A stretch of DNA of 64,000 nt from Thaumatotibia leucotreta (Eukaryota; Arthropoda; Insecta; Lepidoptera; Tortricidae), in contig JALPQI010002217.1 of NCBI GenBank assembly GCA_025490895.1, positions 41,680-105,679 on the forward strand, written 5' to 3'. The notes under the pieces were generated by a model that was not told where the DNA came from, searched no databases, and saw only the letters and a program-made list of their open reading frames with translations. Numbering within the stretch: the first letter of the stretch is position 1; each line of letters starts with the position of its first letter. A program made the translations under genes and the position numbers. Below, in pieces: positions 32,701 through 47,700 of the stretch.

Positions 32701-35700
32701 TTTTTTTGAAGTTGATTAAAAAGAAACGTTTCATGTTGTTTGGTAACTGTGGTTATCAAAAACAATTGAGTGGATACCAAACATTCATCTGAAATTTATT
32801 GTTTTCAGTACGAGTATGCGTGTCTTCAACAAGCCAATGCCAAGCCTTGGAATTGGGAGACTCTCAAGCCATCTGCACCCTGGTTGAATCTAGGTAATTT
32901 TATACGCTTTTAAAAATTCGGCCCCAAAATTGCATTTCTCTTGCTCCATCTTGTAGAATTCGAAGAGGGCTTCTACAATACATAGGTACAGGTTACTCGC
33001 GAGCATTCCAAAATATTTTAATGCTGAGATCCTGACCATATTTAGAGTCTTTAATTAAAAAATATATATATTTCAGTAACACACATTGTACAACATATTT
33101 GCAGAGACCCTGACACTAAGCTTGACCTGCCGAGCTTCTTTATAAAAAAAAGCAAAATAAAAGCTAAACGCATGTGAGAAAAAACAAAAAATTTAATACA
33201 GTCATGTTGAACTATGTCACAGTGATTAGCAAAATTAGAAATGAATTACAAATCTTGGCTAGGCCATTAGCCATTTGCTGCCTAAGCCGGAGGGAGAAAA
33301 ACCTGCTGATCCATAGAAACACCTCTCAACTTTGAAATATGTATAAATCCTCTCTTAGGGCATTTTCACTTCTAGGGACACCCAATTAGCTTAACTCTCA
33401 CAAAAAAGTTAACTTCGATGTCAGCTTTTGTAACGACAATTAAGCATTAAATATTTACATAAATCCACTTTATTTGTGTTTTTATATTGCATAAACGCGT
33501 ATTCTTGCTGGATTAAATGATAAAAAAATATTTTTGTTAATATTTAATGCTTAATTGTCGTTACAAAGCTGACATCGAAGTTAACTTTTTTGTGAGAGTT
33601 AAGCTAATTGGGTGTCCCTAGAAGTGAAAATGCCCCTTAAAAAGAACGTTAAATAATAATCATCATCAGCCTATGATAGTCCACTGCTGGACGTAGGCCT
33701 CTCCTATTAACTATGCGTATAAACATATTAGGAGGTAAATAATAACAACTACTTAATGACATTATTTTTCCATAATCATTTTTCTTTACCTTACGTTTAA
33801 TTCCCAGGGTCGACTGCGCGTTACAACTGGCGCGTGGAACAGCGGACGTCGGTTTCTTCAGCGATGAGGAGCTTCTCGTGCTCGCGCAGACGCAACCCAA
33901 CGACCATCGCGTCATCGCTACCGTCAGAGACGTCACTAAACTAGGTTCGTTACCTCTATTTCCTTACTTGCTCATGATTGAGGGCTCTAATCCTAAACGC
34001 TTGAGTCCATTCTGTGCCCTCTACTCAACATCGATTCTCCGGCTTTCTGAAAAAATCTGGTTCCCTGATTATAGACTTCTTACAACTTGACTTCCTACAA
34101 TACAAATTTATTTGTGTTTTTTATTTATTCGTGCCAAATATAACAACAAGCATGACAAGACAAAAGAAAACAGACTTTAGCATTTAATATTATATCCCGA
34201 AATACTTGCGACAGAAATATTGAAAGATCCGCTCAGGGCGGCACTTGATCATTAATTTGTCATTGATCGATGTATATCCCGACCATATGTTATATAACAC
34301 GCAACAGTTTTAAAGGCCCCGGCAGAAGTCAATCCTGACCCATCATCATCATCATCATCATATCAACCGAAAGACGCTGAAACGCTGAAAGCTGAACATA
34401 GGCCTCCCTTCAAAGATTGCCACAATGACCGGTCCTGCACCCGCATCCATAGGCACAATGTAATAATACGTATGTATTAGTACTGTGTATAGTATACATA
34501 TTATGGTAACCTGAAGACTCGCGCTTTGCCGTATATTCACAGTTGTCAAAACAAGGGCAAAAGGAATGGGGAGGAGGAATAGAGAATTTGATCGGTGCAA
34601 TGCATCACCTTTTACCACTGTGGACTACGAGTCACCACCAGGCAGACTATACTATGAATGACTGGCTCCAGATTCTTATAATCCATAGACAACCTTGGGT
34701 TGTTCACGAATGCAGATACTTCACATTGTATTTTTTCTGAAATTCGCCCTAATTTTATTCATTCATCTAACCAACCCCTTCCAGATGCCGTCTCCTTTGA
34801 AGCGGTGACTGTGGTCCGTAACACACACACCAACGGTCTGCAGGGTCTTCGTGGCAGCAAATACTGCCATCCTGGCTTGGGCGAGGCTGCGCTTCGCTGG
34901 TCCCCACGGGTTGAAAAGGAGCTGGAGACTCAGGTATACCAATTGGGGCATGGTCTCAGTGTTTGCCACGATTCCCTAAGGAGCTTTGGGTCTACTATTT
35001 ACTGAGCTCTAAGAGAACTGGAGTTAGGTATGCCAGTGATGAGTAATTTCCTTTACCCCAACTTTCGCCATTGCTTGCTGAGGAGCTTAGGGTCCGTAGA
35101 GACACTTCTTCGTTTTTTTTTATATTGGCACAACAAAGTGGCTCCACTCCACCTGATCGTAAGAGAAAAATAGAGCCCAAATCGCGGCGGCAACGAACAG
35201 GAGACCAGCAGTAACCTGTCAGTTGCCACCGCCTTGCTGGCCCGCTAGATGCTTCTTCACGCTTCGTTTTAAGGGTCCCAACTTACAGTATGCGGAAACA
35301 GATGTTCCGGTAAAGAACCCCACTTTTTAATAGTCCATATGATGGAATTGCCGAATTCTTAGTACATGTGGGAATATATTCCACAATTTTATCACAATAA
35401 CTGCCATATCTGACCTTGCAATTGTTTGGAAAACAGAGCATTGTTAGGATTAAGGTTCGGTGGCCTCCTGATGTTTTCCTTACACCAAAAATGCGTAGGT
35501 TACGGTCATATACGAGTACTTACTGTGATTTTAGGCCGCCAGCACCGACCGATGCCCTGAGGCGGACTACAAGTTCAAGACAGCCGAAGAAATGGAGGTA
35601 GCAGCTCTCAGCAGCTTCTTTGGAGACTCATGCCGCCCCGGTGCGTGGAGCGCTAACTCCACCCTCGATGCTGAACTCAGTAAGTCAAAGTCGTATTGAA

Positions 35701-38700
35701 TTCTCTGATTATTCGATACAATTATGTGCCATACTAAAAATACGAATGTACGAAATTGCAATATGGTATCCTCTGGGATGCAAATTTTCATCCAATTATT
35801 TTATTATTTTCTCTATTATCCAATTTGTTAAGCATCCCAATATGATGGACCGATTTACAAGTAGTAATAATAGTGGCTTTGAAACGATTTTATTCTTCGA
35901 TTCCGTAATGATAGAAATACAGTACGTATACGTACCTTAGGGGGTGGACTGAAACGAAACTTTTTCTTTGCCTGGTTAATTTCAATAACCTAAGCATCTT
36001 TTCTCATTAATGATCACAAGAGTCTTGGACATCAACTCTTCTCATCAATGTCTTGTTTTAACAAGAACAAATACTGCCACCCTAGTTTGGGCGAGGCTGA
36101 GCTTCGCTGGTCCCCAAATATTTGTTCTATATTTCCTTTCTTTCTGATCTTTCCCATGTGTTCCACAGAGCGTCAATTCCCAAGCCTCTGCGCGCTCTGC
36201 GGCCCGAACTCCCAATGCGACTACACTATCGACATGGGCATCACTATAGCCGGGATCAACAACAACAACGCTCACGTCAAAGCCCTGGAGTGCCTGAGGA
36301 CCAGCGGTGACGTGGCCTATGCGGCGTGGCAGCATGTTCGCGAGTTCTTCACGGTAAGATCCTGGATAAATTCAGGGGACTATCCGAAAACCCAATCATC
36401 ATTGTCATCATATCAGCCGAAAGACGTCCACTGCTGAATATAAGCCTCCCTCAAAGATTGCCACATTGATTGGCCCTGTGCGACCCACATCCAGCGGACT
36501 GCCGCGACCTTCACCAGGTCATCAGTCCACTTTGTGGGGGGCCTACCCACGTTGCGCCTTCCGGTACGTGGATTCACATTGGAACTCCTAATGAATTCAG
36601 TTTTGGGTTGGGATCGAGGAGAAATATAGAATATTATTGACATCCCTGATGTAATTCAATAAGACATAATTTGCAGGGTAATATTTTAGAGGATGGAAAA
36701 ATCATTTAGCCCCACTTGTAGGTACTAGCGCGGGGTTTGTTGGTTAATTCCATATATCGTTGACACTGTAGACACTATTTTATGGACTTTACCAGTCGAT
36801 CCCGTGTCTCTTAGATCATGCAAGTATTAATTAAGTACTAAGAAGCAAGTACTAAGAAATATACTAAATTACGTATATAGGCCCGGGACAATCGTTCAAA
36901 GAATAAGCAATTAGATGTACTTATTTGAGTAATGGTGGCACCTACAAGTTTTAATTAAATTTTATTACATCATCATCATCATCATCAGCCTATCATAGTC
37001 CACTGCTGGACGTAGGCCTCTCCTATTAACTATGCGTATGAACGCATCAGGAGGCAAATGCCCATAATCGCCACGCTGGGCAAGCGGATTGGCGATCGCA
37101 GTAATGCGTCCACTATGATGACGCTGCTGCACACTTCAATCCTTTAGTCGACTTTTACGACACCCGCAGCAGGAGATGGGATGGTGACAAATGTATTCTT
37201 ACTGCCCCTCACACGGCCTAAATTGGATTATTTATCACCTATAATTAAATTGGTTAATTAATTCACCAATTAAATTCATTATTGTCTAGATTAACGTCTT
37301 ACCTCTCGATCACACTATTCACGTTTAAGTACATGAAACCCATGTCCAACAGGTTCGCAACAACGACGCCGTTGGCAACTTCTCTATCCTCTGTCCTGAT
37401 GGAACCCTGGCTCCCTTGAACGCCACGGTCCTCGGCTCCACCACAGCACCCTGCGCCTTCGTCAAACAACCCTGGAGCTCCATCGTCGCTTCTAGGTACG
37501 TATTCTGTTCTGTTTTCATATTGGCACAAGAAAATGGCTCCGCTCCACCTGATCGTAAGTGAAAAGTGGAGCCCAAAGCCACCGCCTTGCTGGCCCGCTA
37601 GATGCTTCTTCACGCTTCGTTTAAAGGGTCCCAACTTATACGTATGAGGAAAAACATGTGCCGGTAAAGAAGTCCACTTTTTAATAGTCCGGCATAAAAA
37701 TGAATTCCCGAATTTCTTGGTACGTGTGGGAATATTTTCCACGGTGAAAGCGTGATACCCCAATTGCCAAAACGGAAGACCAGCGCTGCCTCTGCTGGCA
37801 AAATGCTGAGTTTTAAGGTACAAGTTGGCAGCCGACCGCAGGCGACAACTGCAGACGACGTGTCGCGACGACACTACTGGTTTCTATGTATTTCTATGAA
37901 ATTCCCTCCGTAGTCAGCGACATGAAGCTAGCGACGCGTCGCCGAGCGGCAGACGTCAGTGTCGCCCGACCGCAGATCAGTAGTGTCGCTGACGCCGAGC
38001 AACGATACGTCGAGCGTGTTTCATTTCAAAATGGATTTTTCCGATTCTGAAGAAGAACAACTTATAAATCAATAGTAATAATAATAAGCAAATTACTGAC
38101 TTACCTTAATGTTAAAAATAATTTTTGCTCAGCATTTATGGCATTTATTTTCATTGGCTCGATTTCTTCTCTAATTAAACTTAGTATAAAATCGAACTGT
38201 TTTTCAGTTAAACGACAATACTCTCTGAATTCTTTCATATCGCTTTTCAAATGGTTTTTGATCAGTATTGAATAAGTTCCCTCACTTGCTCTGCATTTAA
38301 TCATAGGGCATGTGGCTTGTCGTCTTCTTCTGTATAATAAAAGCAAGTCATCATCATCTTCTTCCTCTTCTAATAAAAGACGTAAAAAATTGCGATCACT
38401 AATCTCGAACACGTCAGACATCTTGTTTCACGGACCGCTCGGAATCAACTGGATGCCATCTGCAGTTGTCGTCTGCAGTCGGGATCGAAATCATGACTGC
38501 AGCGACACGACGCAACGACGTGTCGCGACGACATGAAGCGACGACATGTCGTCTGCAGTTGTCGCCTGCGGTCGGCTGCCAACTTGTACCTTTAGCCATA
38601 TCGAGACAAAATTTCGTGTTTACTGTTTGGTTTTGTTTCTACTGTGTCTCGAATAAACGTTTTTTCTTTCTTTTCTTTCTTTCTCAATTTTTTATTAGAA

Positions 38701-41700
38701 ATGGGCGTATTCATGGCCACTGATTAGCCGAGGGTAGAGACGCGGCCTACGATAGAGTGAGTTTGCCCAGAAGATGCCTATTCTCTATGCCTATTATTGA
38801 AGGTTGATGCCTATTACTTGAAGGTTGACGGGTTATATGATCTCGGAAATATAGACGCCGGCAGGGAACTCCACTGCTTGGCAGTACGCATAAGAAAAGA
38901 AGACTCGAAGCGCTACTTGTGAATAATTGGAACATCTACCAAGTAAGGATGGAACCCGGCCGTGCGTCTAGAAGTTCGATGGTAAAATGGGGATGGCGGA
39001 TTAAGCTCTTGAGCACACTCGATATAAAGTTAATCTTTTCGCTTCCATGACTCTTCAAGCCAAGCAATCACCACACTAGAAAATTTGAAGTCAATATTAG
39101 AGGTTGGATAATTAAAAGTGCTATAAATATATTATATGGATGTGTGTGAATTGGGGTTAGTCTACTTAGCGGCACTGTCACAGTTCAAACCCTAGCAGTA
39201 ACGTTCTCAGAATTTATACCAGTGGTTTCTTCGTGACCTAATCTCAACAAGAACTAGTTTCCCTTTTTAGTAGGAAGCGTAATTTACAAACACACGTGAA
39301 CATCTTCACGACTGATTTTATTAGGTGCAATTTATCTGCTAGTTTTGTGCAATCTACGCTACGAGTAATTTAGCTATAAGGTTGTGCAGAGATCATAGGC
39401 TTCCTCTAGACTTTAGTTGGTAAAACGCCGAGGTATAGTTCGGGAAATATTATTTTACCGACTCTTATCTTACTTACGACCTTTTGTTTTGCATCATTAA
39501 CAATAGAAACGTACTAGACTGCTGATTGTCTAGTAAGTGAACGCAGAACAAAAGGTCGTAAGTAAGATAAGAGTCGGTCAAATAATATTTCCCGAACTTT
39601 AAATGCTAAGGACTCAACTGTATTTATATTAAAATGTATGTCCAGCTCCCGAGCCAACGAGATCCAAACCAACCTGCGTACCTGGTGGCCCAACGGCAAT
39701 AACCCAGGAGACAACTCCTGGCGCTCCACCCTGTACTCCGTGCTGGTGCCGCAGTCCTCGACCGCACAGGTCGTGTTGGAAAACACTCTACTGTCGCCTG
39801 CCAATTTCACTCAGACTAGTAAGTGCTCGTGCCAACGGCAACATAGCTGATGAGCCTGGCTCGTTACCCTATATTCTGTGCTGGTGCTGCAGTCCTCAAC
39901 TACGCAGGCCGTAGGCACTAATTGCTCGTGCCAACGGCACTTATCTGATAACTGGCGCTCCACCCTATACTCCGTGCTGGTGCCGCAGTCCTCGACCGCA
40001 CAGGTCGTGTTGGAGAATACCCTACTGTCGCCTGCCAATTTCACTCAGACCAGTAAGTAGTCCAGTGACAACCTAGCTGATGACCCTGGCGCGTTACCCT
40101 GTCATGTACAGCCTGGAAAAAAAGAGTAGAAATTAAAAAGTGGCAACATTGTAGTGTCGTCCCGTTTTACTCACGCATATTGATTTGAAAGGGACGACAC
40201 TACGATGTTGCTACTTTTTAATTTCTACTCTTTTTTGCCAAGCTGTATATACCAAACGTTATCATGTGCTGGAGTGCTTCAGTCCTCAATCGCACAGAAA
40301 CACTCTGCTGTCACCCGCTAATTTCACTCAGACCAGTAAGTGCTCGTGCCAACGACAACCTAGCTGCTTACCCTGGCTCGTTACCCTATATTCTGTGCTG
40401 GTGCCACAGTCCTCAAACACACAGGTCGTGTTGGAAAACACTCTACTGTCACCTGCCATTTTCACTCAGACCTGTAAGTAGTCGTGCCAGCGACAACCTA
40501 GCTGATGACCCTGGCTCGTTACCCAATATTCTTCGACCGCACCGGTCGTATTGGATACCCTGCTGTAATACTGTATTGAATTAATAATTCTATATGCTTA
40601 AGCCTCGAGAGAAGCTATTCGGTTCTTGATTGGCACCCTCCTTCCGTTAGTGATAAGGACCGAATTCCTGTTATTTTGGAAGATTTTTTACAGTACCTAC
40701 TTAAACATTCGGTAGATGGTATAAAACTATGAAGGAAATCAGTCAAAGTTGAAGATTCATTCATGAAACAATCGCGAGCCACTGCGAGTACTATATCGGG
40801 AGTGTCACGTATTTTATACCTGCCTGATCTTCTACAGTACAAAGCAGGAATTTAATAAATTGGTGTTTCAGGCCGCCCGCTTACCAACATTGACAGTGCA
40901 ACATCATGCGTCCCCCCTCGGGTGTGGTGCACCGTCTCCGCCCAGGAGCAAGCCAAGTGTACCTGGGTCCGCGCTGCTGCTTACAGCCTCGGCATCAAGG
41001 TTTGTGGGCTAGACTCATTGTAAACCAACTTCTATAAAGGAGGCGGTTGTCAACAACAGATTTTTTTAACACTAGATTTTTCCGAGAATCTAGAACCGAT
41101 TGGAATTGGGAATGGTTGTAACGCTGAAGTGGTCGCGTTGGCATCAAGTCAGGTCTGCTGATGGGATATTGGAGAAATCGATTGAATTTTTTTTATTTGG
41201 TCATTACATAGGTATAAACATAATCGTGACAATGCAACCAACCATTCTCAGTAGACAAGGATAGGTAGCAGAGTGTGTAGCTAGTTGCTAACGCTTTCAA
41301 TAAGTGCGACAAAGACAGTTGCGTTTCGTTAGCGATTGGCATTTCTAGCTGTACTTGGTCCCCATACAAAGTTTGCCTCACCCCCTAAAGTCCTTAATAA
41401 TTTGTAAAATCCTTTCTAAGTGCTCCTCTACATCTTATAAGGAACCTACTTACATGATAAATCTTTTTCTTTGCGGTGGACAATCTAAAAGTTAAGGCAT
41501 ATAAATCTTGATTTTCTTATGATAGCCTTATCTACGTTAAGACGTACTCCCTGTTCATTGCGTTGTATGATGAATCATTACTATACCTGTCCACAAGCTG
41601 TTAACTATCCGCCACAGGAAAGAAAAAGTGCGTGTTCAGCTGAACTGTAGAGCCACTCTTTCCTGTGGCCAATATTAAACAACTGTTAGGAGTGTAGTCA

Positions 41701-44700
41701 TGATCTTTATCATATAATTCAATAAGAAAGGAGTGCCTTTAAATCAGGGGCCTATTTCTCGAAAGCTTGTAACTTGTAACACAAGCGTAAGTCATTATCT
41801 AATTAATTGTGTTAAAAAGAGACTTCCACTTGTATTACAAGCTACAGGCGTTCGAGAAAGGGGCCCCAGGATAAGGGTTTCATAAGAAATTTTACTCTCA
41901 TAGCCCTTAATTGAAAAGTCCGCCGGAAAGACTCGTAGCATGATTTTGTGTTTGACCCATTTACTGTATTAAAACGATAATCCTTGTTTTAGCCACTGAT
42001 CTCATGCGTGCAACGCCCTGATACCTTCCAATGTCTGCGTGATGTGCGCGACCGTAACGTCGACTTCGTAGCCACCGCCTCCAACTACGGATACCTCGCT
42101 AGACAGTAAGCCCTCACCCATTATTGGAAAAACTCGAAATTCAAGGTCAGGAAGCTTCTGAAGACTACCCACCCGGACGAGATGTTTGTATGTCCAATTT
42201 GTCAAGGTTTTACTTCCGCCAGGAGGCAAGAATCAAGACGGCACCTTCTGGGTAAACTCACTACATCGTAGGCCACGTCGCTGCCCTTGGCTAGTCTGTG
42301 GCCATGAGTAAGCCCATTTCAGATAAATAAAAAAAATACCCAAAGCCTGGCGGAAGGTGCTCCTAGCTATCTTTTAAACAGGCTGCTAAATATTTTTTCC
42401 CCTCACTAGCTCGTAAAGCGCTCGTTTATCCTTTAATACGAGCGGGTAAAAACGCTTTTTACCAACTTGTGAATAAAGTAATTTGACATTGCTCTAATTC
42501 CTATAACCCCCTACTGCCTAGTATAAGTGGATCTGTATGACCGTAGTAAACGTGCGCAATCGGAGCTCACATGTTAAATATGTTCGTTTCTCATGGGTGA
42601 CTTTGTAAGCCATTGGCTATATTTAAGTTCCAGAAGTAACTCTATTCTACGATACGTTTCGACATTGAGTTTTAAATGGTTTCTTTAAGTTAATTTATAT
42701 TTGAATGAGATTTGTAATCATATTTCCTCGCGATAGTGAGGGGAAAAAAGTTGCATTACACTTGGCGGCAAAGTTTGTTCAACTCTCGTGCCTTGAGACC
42801 TTCGCAATGCTCAAGATTCCAGTTTTTGAACCACTCGCTACCCTCGTGGCTCAATTCTGGAATCTTTCGCTAGCTCAGGTCTCAACATTAGCACGACAGT
42901 TAAACAACAACTTTGCCCCCTTGTATAATAAATAACTATTGTACAATTTACTTGGGCTAGCCAACTAACACGGAGTTAAGTTATTTCTGACCCTACCAAC
43001 TATTTATTCAACCTCGTTATTTATTATTGGCCTAACTCGAGATTGCTGAAGTAAAGCACCTCAAATTTGACTTGTAAACAATACATCTAGTCCCAAATCG
43101 CAGATTATTATTTTAGCAGCCCTTTCATCGCCCTTAAGGCCTGGCCACGACATCGATCTAAGGCTCAGCGGAAAACCATACGTACAAGAGGAAGTTCCCA
43201 TATCGACATCTCGCTCCAACTTATGGATTCGCTCGCCGCCGGTCGCCTTAGACCAATGTCGTGGCCAGGCTATTATGGAAGTCATCTGATGTACAAATAT
43301 TGGAATTTTCATTCTTCCATTTTCTTTCACAGACACTACAGCCTGACTCCGGTCAAGCTGGTCCAGAACTTGCATTCGAACACCAACTCTTTCTCCCGAG
43401 TTGTAGCTTTAGTGAGGAACAACTCTGACATCACTCGGTTCGAGAACCTTCGTGGCAGGAAGGCGTGCTTCCCTGAATTCGGAGGCATCTGTGAGTGAAC
43501 CATCATACTCTAAACCACTAGAATCTCAACAATAGCAACAGTTGACACTTATCTTCCGGATAGCGCTGTGAGTCAGGTGGCTTATGACGGTCCCGTTTAT
43601 ACTACCTACTATGCTCTTTTCTAAAATTCTGACGATATTCAATAGTTTAGTAGCACCGTGTGGAAAATTTCTAAAGAATCGCTCAGCAGTATAAAGCGTA
43701 CATATCATTCAATGTTCAAAACAGTAACCTCACTAATGGCTAAAATGGAAGACAAGCGCTGGACTGTAATTACAGCCCATCAATATGCTGAATGGTAGAC
43801 CATTTTGTGGCACTTACTTGGGCATTTCCGAGCGTTTCAACCGCCGCGATTTCGGTGGCAACATTATTACCCGATTTCCATGGGTATCTCATACAATTTT
43901 TGTATATCTTGGTAGTGGTCAACTACATCTATCAATATATCCAAAAGTTCTTGCATCTCTAACGGGATTCGTGTGCTAAAGCTGCCACCAAAGTCACGGA
44001 GGTTGAAACGCTCGGAGAAATGCCCACTTAGTGTTTGTTTCTTTCAAAGAAGTGTATGGGAAATTTATGGGTGTCGATCCATCTATCGAATGTGAATGGT
44101 ATAACCCGCCCTAAATATATGACTGTTTACAGCCTACATGTCCTTCGTGCGCACGGCACAAATTGCCGGCGTGCTGAACTCCAACGAATGTGACTACGCC
44201 AAGGCTGTTGGTGAATTCTTCGACGGTGCCTGCGCCCCTGGGGCTCAGGATGCTTCGCATGCTCTTGCCTCTTCTGTGAGTATCTGGATGCTTAGCCAAG
44301 TTGGTAATCGCTAGCGCTTCATCGTTAATCGCAGCTGACTGTCTTTGTCGCACTAATATGAAAGAGTGTCAGAGAGGGAAAACTATGTTACGCTACTAAG
44401 CGCTAGCGATTGGCACCTTGGCTAACCACCCTGAAGTGCTTAAATAGGGGACCAGTATTGGATAACTGCTCAATATTTAGGGTTCCGTAGCCAAAATGGC
44501 AAAAACGGAATCCTTATAGTTTCGCCATGTCCGTCTGTCCGTCTGTCCGCAGTATAGCTCAGTGGCCGTTAATACTAGAAATCTGCAATTTGGTGAACGT
44601 ATACATATTAATCATGGCAACGAAGTGGTACAATAAAAACTAGATTTTTTTTTCGGGTACCTCCCCGACTGGTGAAGTGGGGATGATTTTTGTTATTTGC

Positions 44701-47700
44701 TCATTGAATACCTATTCAATGAGCAAATAACAAAAATCATCCCCAAAAAGAATAAGGGTCATAAAAGAAAGTTTTTTTCTATAGTCCATATTTTCGGAGA
44801 TAATAAATAAATAAATAATAAATAAAAAGAATTTTATTCACTTACACAAACATACATAACTAAATAAACATAGGTAATAACAAAATACATGTTTGTGCAG
44901 CAAAATGGATTAGGACTCAGCGAGGCCGCTGGTTTTCAGTCCCCAACCATAAACTTAAAGCTAACAATAACACTATCCTAACTTAGGAGCTAAGGAGTTC
45001 GCTGCCAACACGATTCAGATCAAGTTTTTGTATAACAAATTAAATGGGCTTGATAGTGCTGAAATAAAGTTATAAAATAATTTCAATAATTTTTTTCGTA
45101 AGGGCAGAATATTACAAGTTACGGGTAACTCAAGAAAGCTAACATGTACAAATGTTGTATTTAATACCTGACCACTATCACGAGGGTTTCTTGGGTACCT
45201 TTACAGGTGACCAGTTACAAGATAACTTTTGTTGTGACAGAAGCCAAGATTTACATAGTTTTTTAAAGATGTATAGAGTTTGGCTCTTCCTTATAGGAGG
45301 AGGTAAGTCGTTCCAGCATTTAGATGCTGCAAAGCGAAAGCTGCCCTTAAATGAAACCAATCTGTGAATACGTGGAACACCTATTGAACCTGTTCTATTT
45401 TCTTTTGCCCGCCATAACAATTTATCGTGAAGATATGTCGGCTTGCCACTCTATTTTATATTGAACATTAATACGCCTATTTTTCATGTTAAGTATATTG
45501 TATGTATTAAGGTAAGGACTTATGTGTGACCTGTGATTAATATTAAAACAATAGCGCAGGCAAGCATTCTGCACTCTCTGTATTTTTTCCTCTGTTTTTT
45601 TGTACAGACATGGACCATACATAATATCACAATAATCTAAATTTGAGAGCACCAAAGATTCCATTAGTTTTATTCTTACTGAATTCTTTAAGTAAGGACG
45701 AATTTTATAAAGTGTTTTTAATGCCCCGTAACATTTTGCAGTTTTACTTTTAACATGTTCTTCGAATTTAAGGTTTCCATCAAAGTAAACTCCTAGATTC
45801 CTTACAACTGCCGACTCCTTTAGCAATTCACCATTAATGAGCACTAAAGGCTTAACTTTATGTACAGCTTCAATTTGCTTTTTGGTACCGAGCACAACAT
45901 AAGTACATTTTTGAGTATTAAGTTTAAGCCCATGATTCTCTGACCAGATTCGAATTGACTCTAGGTCACGGTTAAGATCAATGATAGACCTAGATATGTC
46001 TGCATTATTTGGATTGGCGCGTATGATGATCTGTGTATCGTCTGCGTACATATGTGAAAGACCAAACTTAGTCGTGCTAACGAGATCAGCGGTATAAATA
46101 GAATATAGTGTTGGGCCCAGCATCGACCCCTGAACCACGCCCCTTAGCACCGGCAATATTTCAGACTGGATCGTTAATCCTAGTTCATTGGTACACTCCA
46201 CTATTTGCTTTCTATCCCTGAAATAGTTACCAAACCACAAGCATACTGTTTCGTCACAACCGTAGTATTTTAACTTAGCCAGGAGGATATTGTGATCTAG
46301 GCAATCAAAGGCACGACTATAGTCAAGCAAAATGAGAATTGATGCCTTATTTTCATCCGAAGCCGTTAGTATTTCATCGACAATATGTAAAAGAGCAGTG
46401 GTGGTACTATGGCCTTTTCTAAATCCGGATTGGTTTTCTGGTAATATTTTGTTAAGCTCAAGGTATGAAACCAATTGTTGATGAACGGCTTTCTCTAAAA
46501 TTTTGGACAGGGCCGGGAGTAGACCAATGGGCCTAAGATCTTTTAGGGACTCTACGGGTTCTTTTTTGGGAAGGGGCTTAATTAAAGCCGTACGCCAGGT
46601 AGAAGGAAAACATCCCGTTTGGAGAGACATGTTGATTATATGCGTTATTGCATGTAAAGAATATGGTAGAGTAAGCTTAATCATTTTCATTGATATTCCG
46701 TCAGTTCCCGTGGCATTTGATGTAATTGAATTAATAATTTTGTGCACCTCATCCAGTGATAAATGCTTAAACTTAAATATGGAAGTAGAAAATCTTGTAT
46801 TTGAATAAATGGAACTCTGGAGATCTGAATATTTAATTGTTTGCGGGATTGTGTCTATAAATGATTTATTAATATCTGTCGGATCACAGAGATGCGACGG
46901 TAGAACATTTTGTGCATTAGTACCTAAGGATTTTTTTATTTCCGCCCACATTTTGCGGCTATTTTTAACACAGTTGTTTACTTTGTGAGAAAAATAGTTA
47001 TGTTTTTCCGAACGCATAATATTGTTCACTAAATTCCGATACGCTTTGTATGTTTTAATGTGATCGCTATCACCCGTCTGTTTGGCTAAAGAGCAAGCTT
47101 TGTCCCTGTCGTGTCGCAAGGCTCTTATGCTATCTGTTATCCATGGGGTGGGAGGATGCTTGAAAGTTTTAGTACGGTATGGCACGAAATGATCAAATAA
47201 TTGCAGAATCAGGAATGTAAAACATTCCACAGCTAAGTCGACATCGTTTTTGCAATCCAAAACCCACTCCCAGGGCGTCAGGGAAGAAGCAGTTTCATAT
47301 GTTTCGTAATCGAATTGATTGAATGGTCGGTACGTTATAATTCGAGCAGAAGCTTTTGGAATTCTTAATAGGAAATCTACCGTAACAAAACCGTGATCAC
47401 TGAGACAGTCATTATGCTGGACATCAACCTTTTTCGCTTTAATGTGAACACTACTACAAACAACGTCAATAAGAGTGCGACTAGTAGCAGTCACTCGGGT
47501 TGGTACATTAACCAATTGATGCAGACCATGTTCAGTCAGAAGGTCATTAAAGTCCGCCTTGCTGCAAGTACCGCCACCGAGTAAATCTATATTTATATCA
47601 CCAACTAAAAACAAATTGTCATATGCTGGCCCAATCTCCGCTAGAGCGTCTCCAAGATTATCAGTAAAGTTGTTAACAGTAGTGTTAGGTGGACGGTATA

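Noticed and set aside
37299..37874. Open frame of 191 codons on the minus strand
   Set aside because: It is a LINE ORF2 fragment read through into the antisense of transferrin exon 7. No single protein family covers it.
40053..40474. Alternative donors giving a longer transferrin exon 8
   Set aside because: The frame meets a stop at about 39848 after passing the first donor, and the copies lack acceptors.
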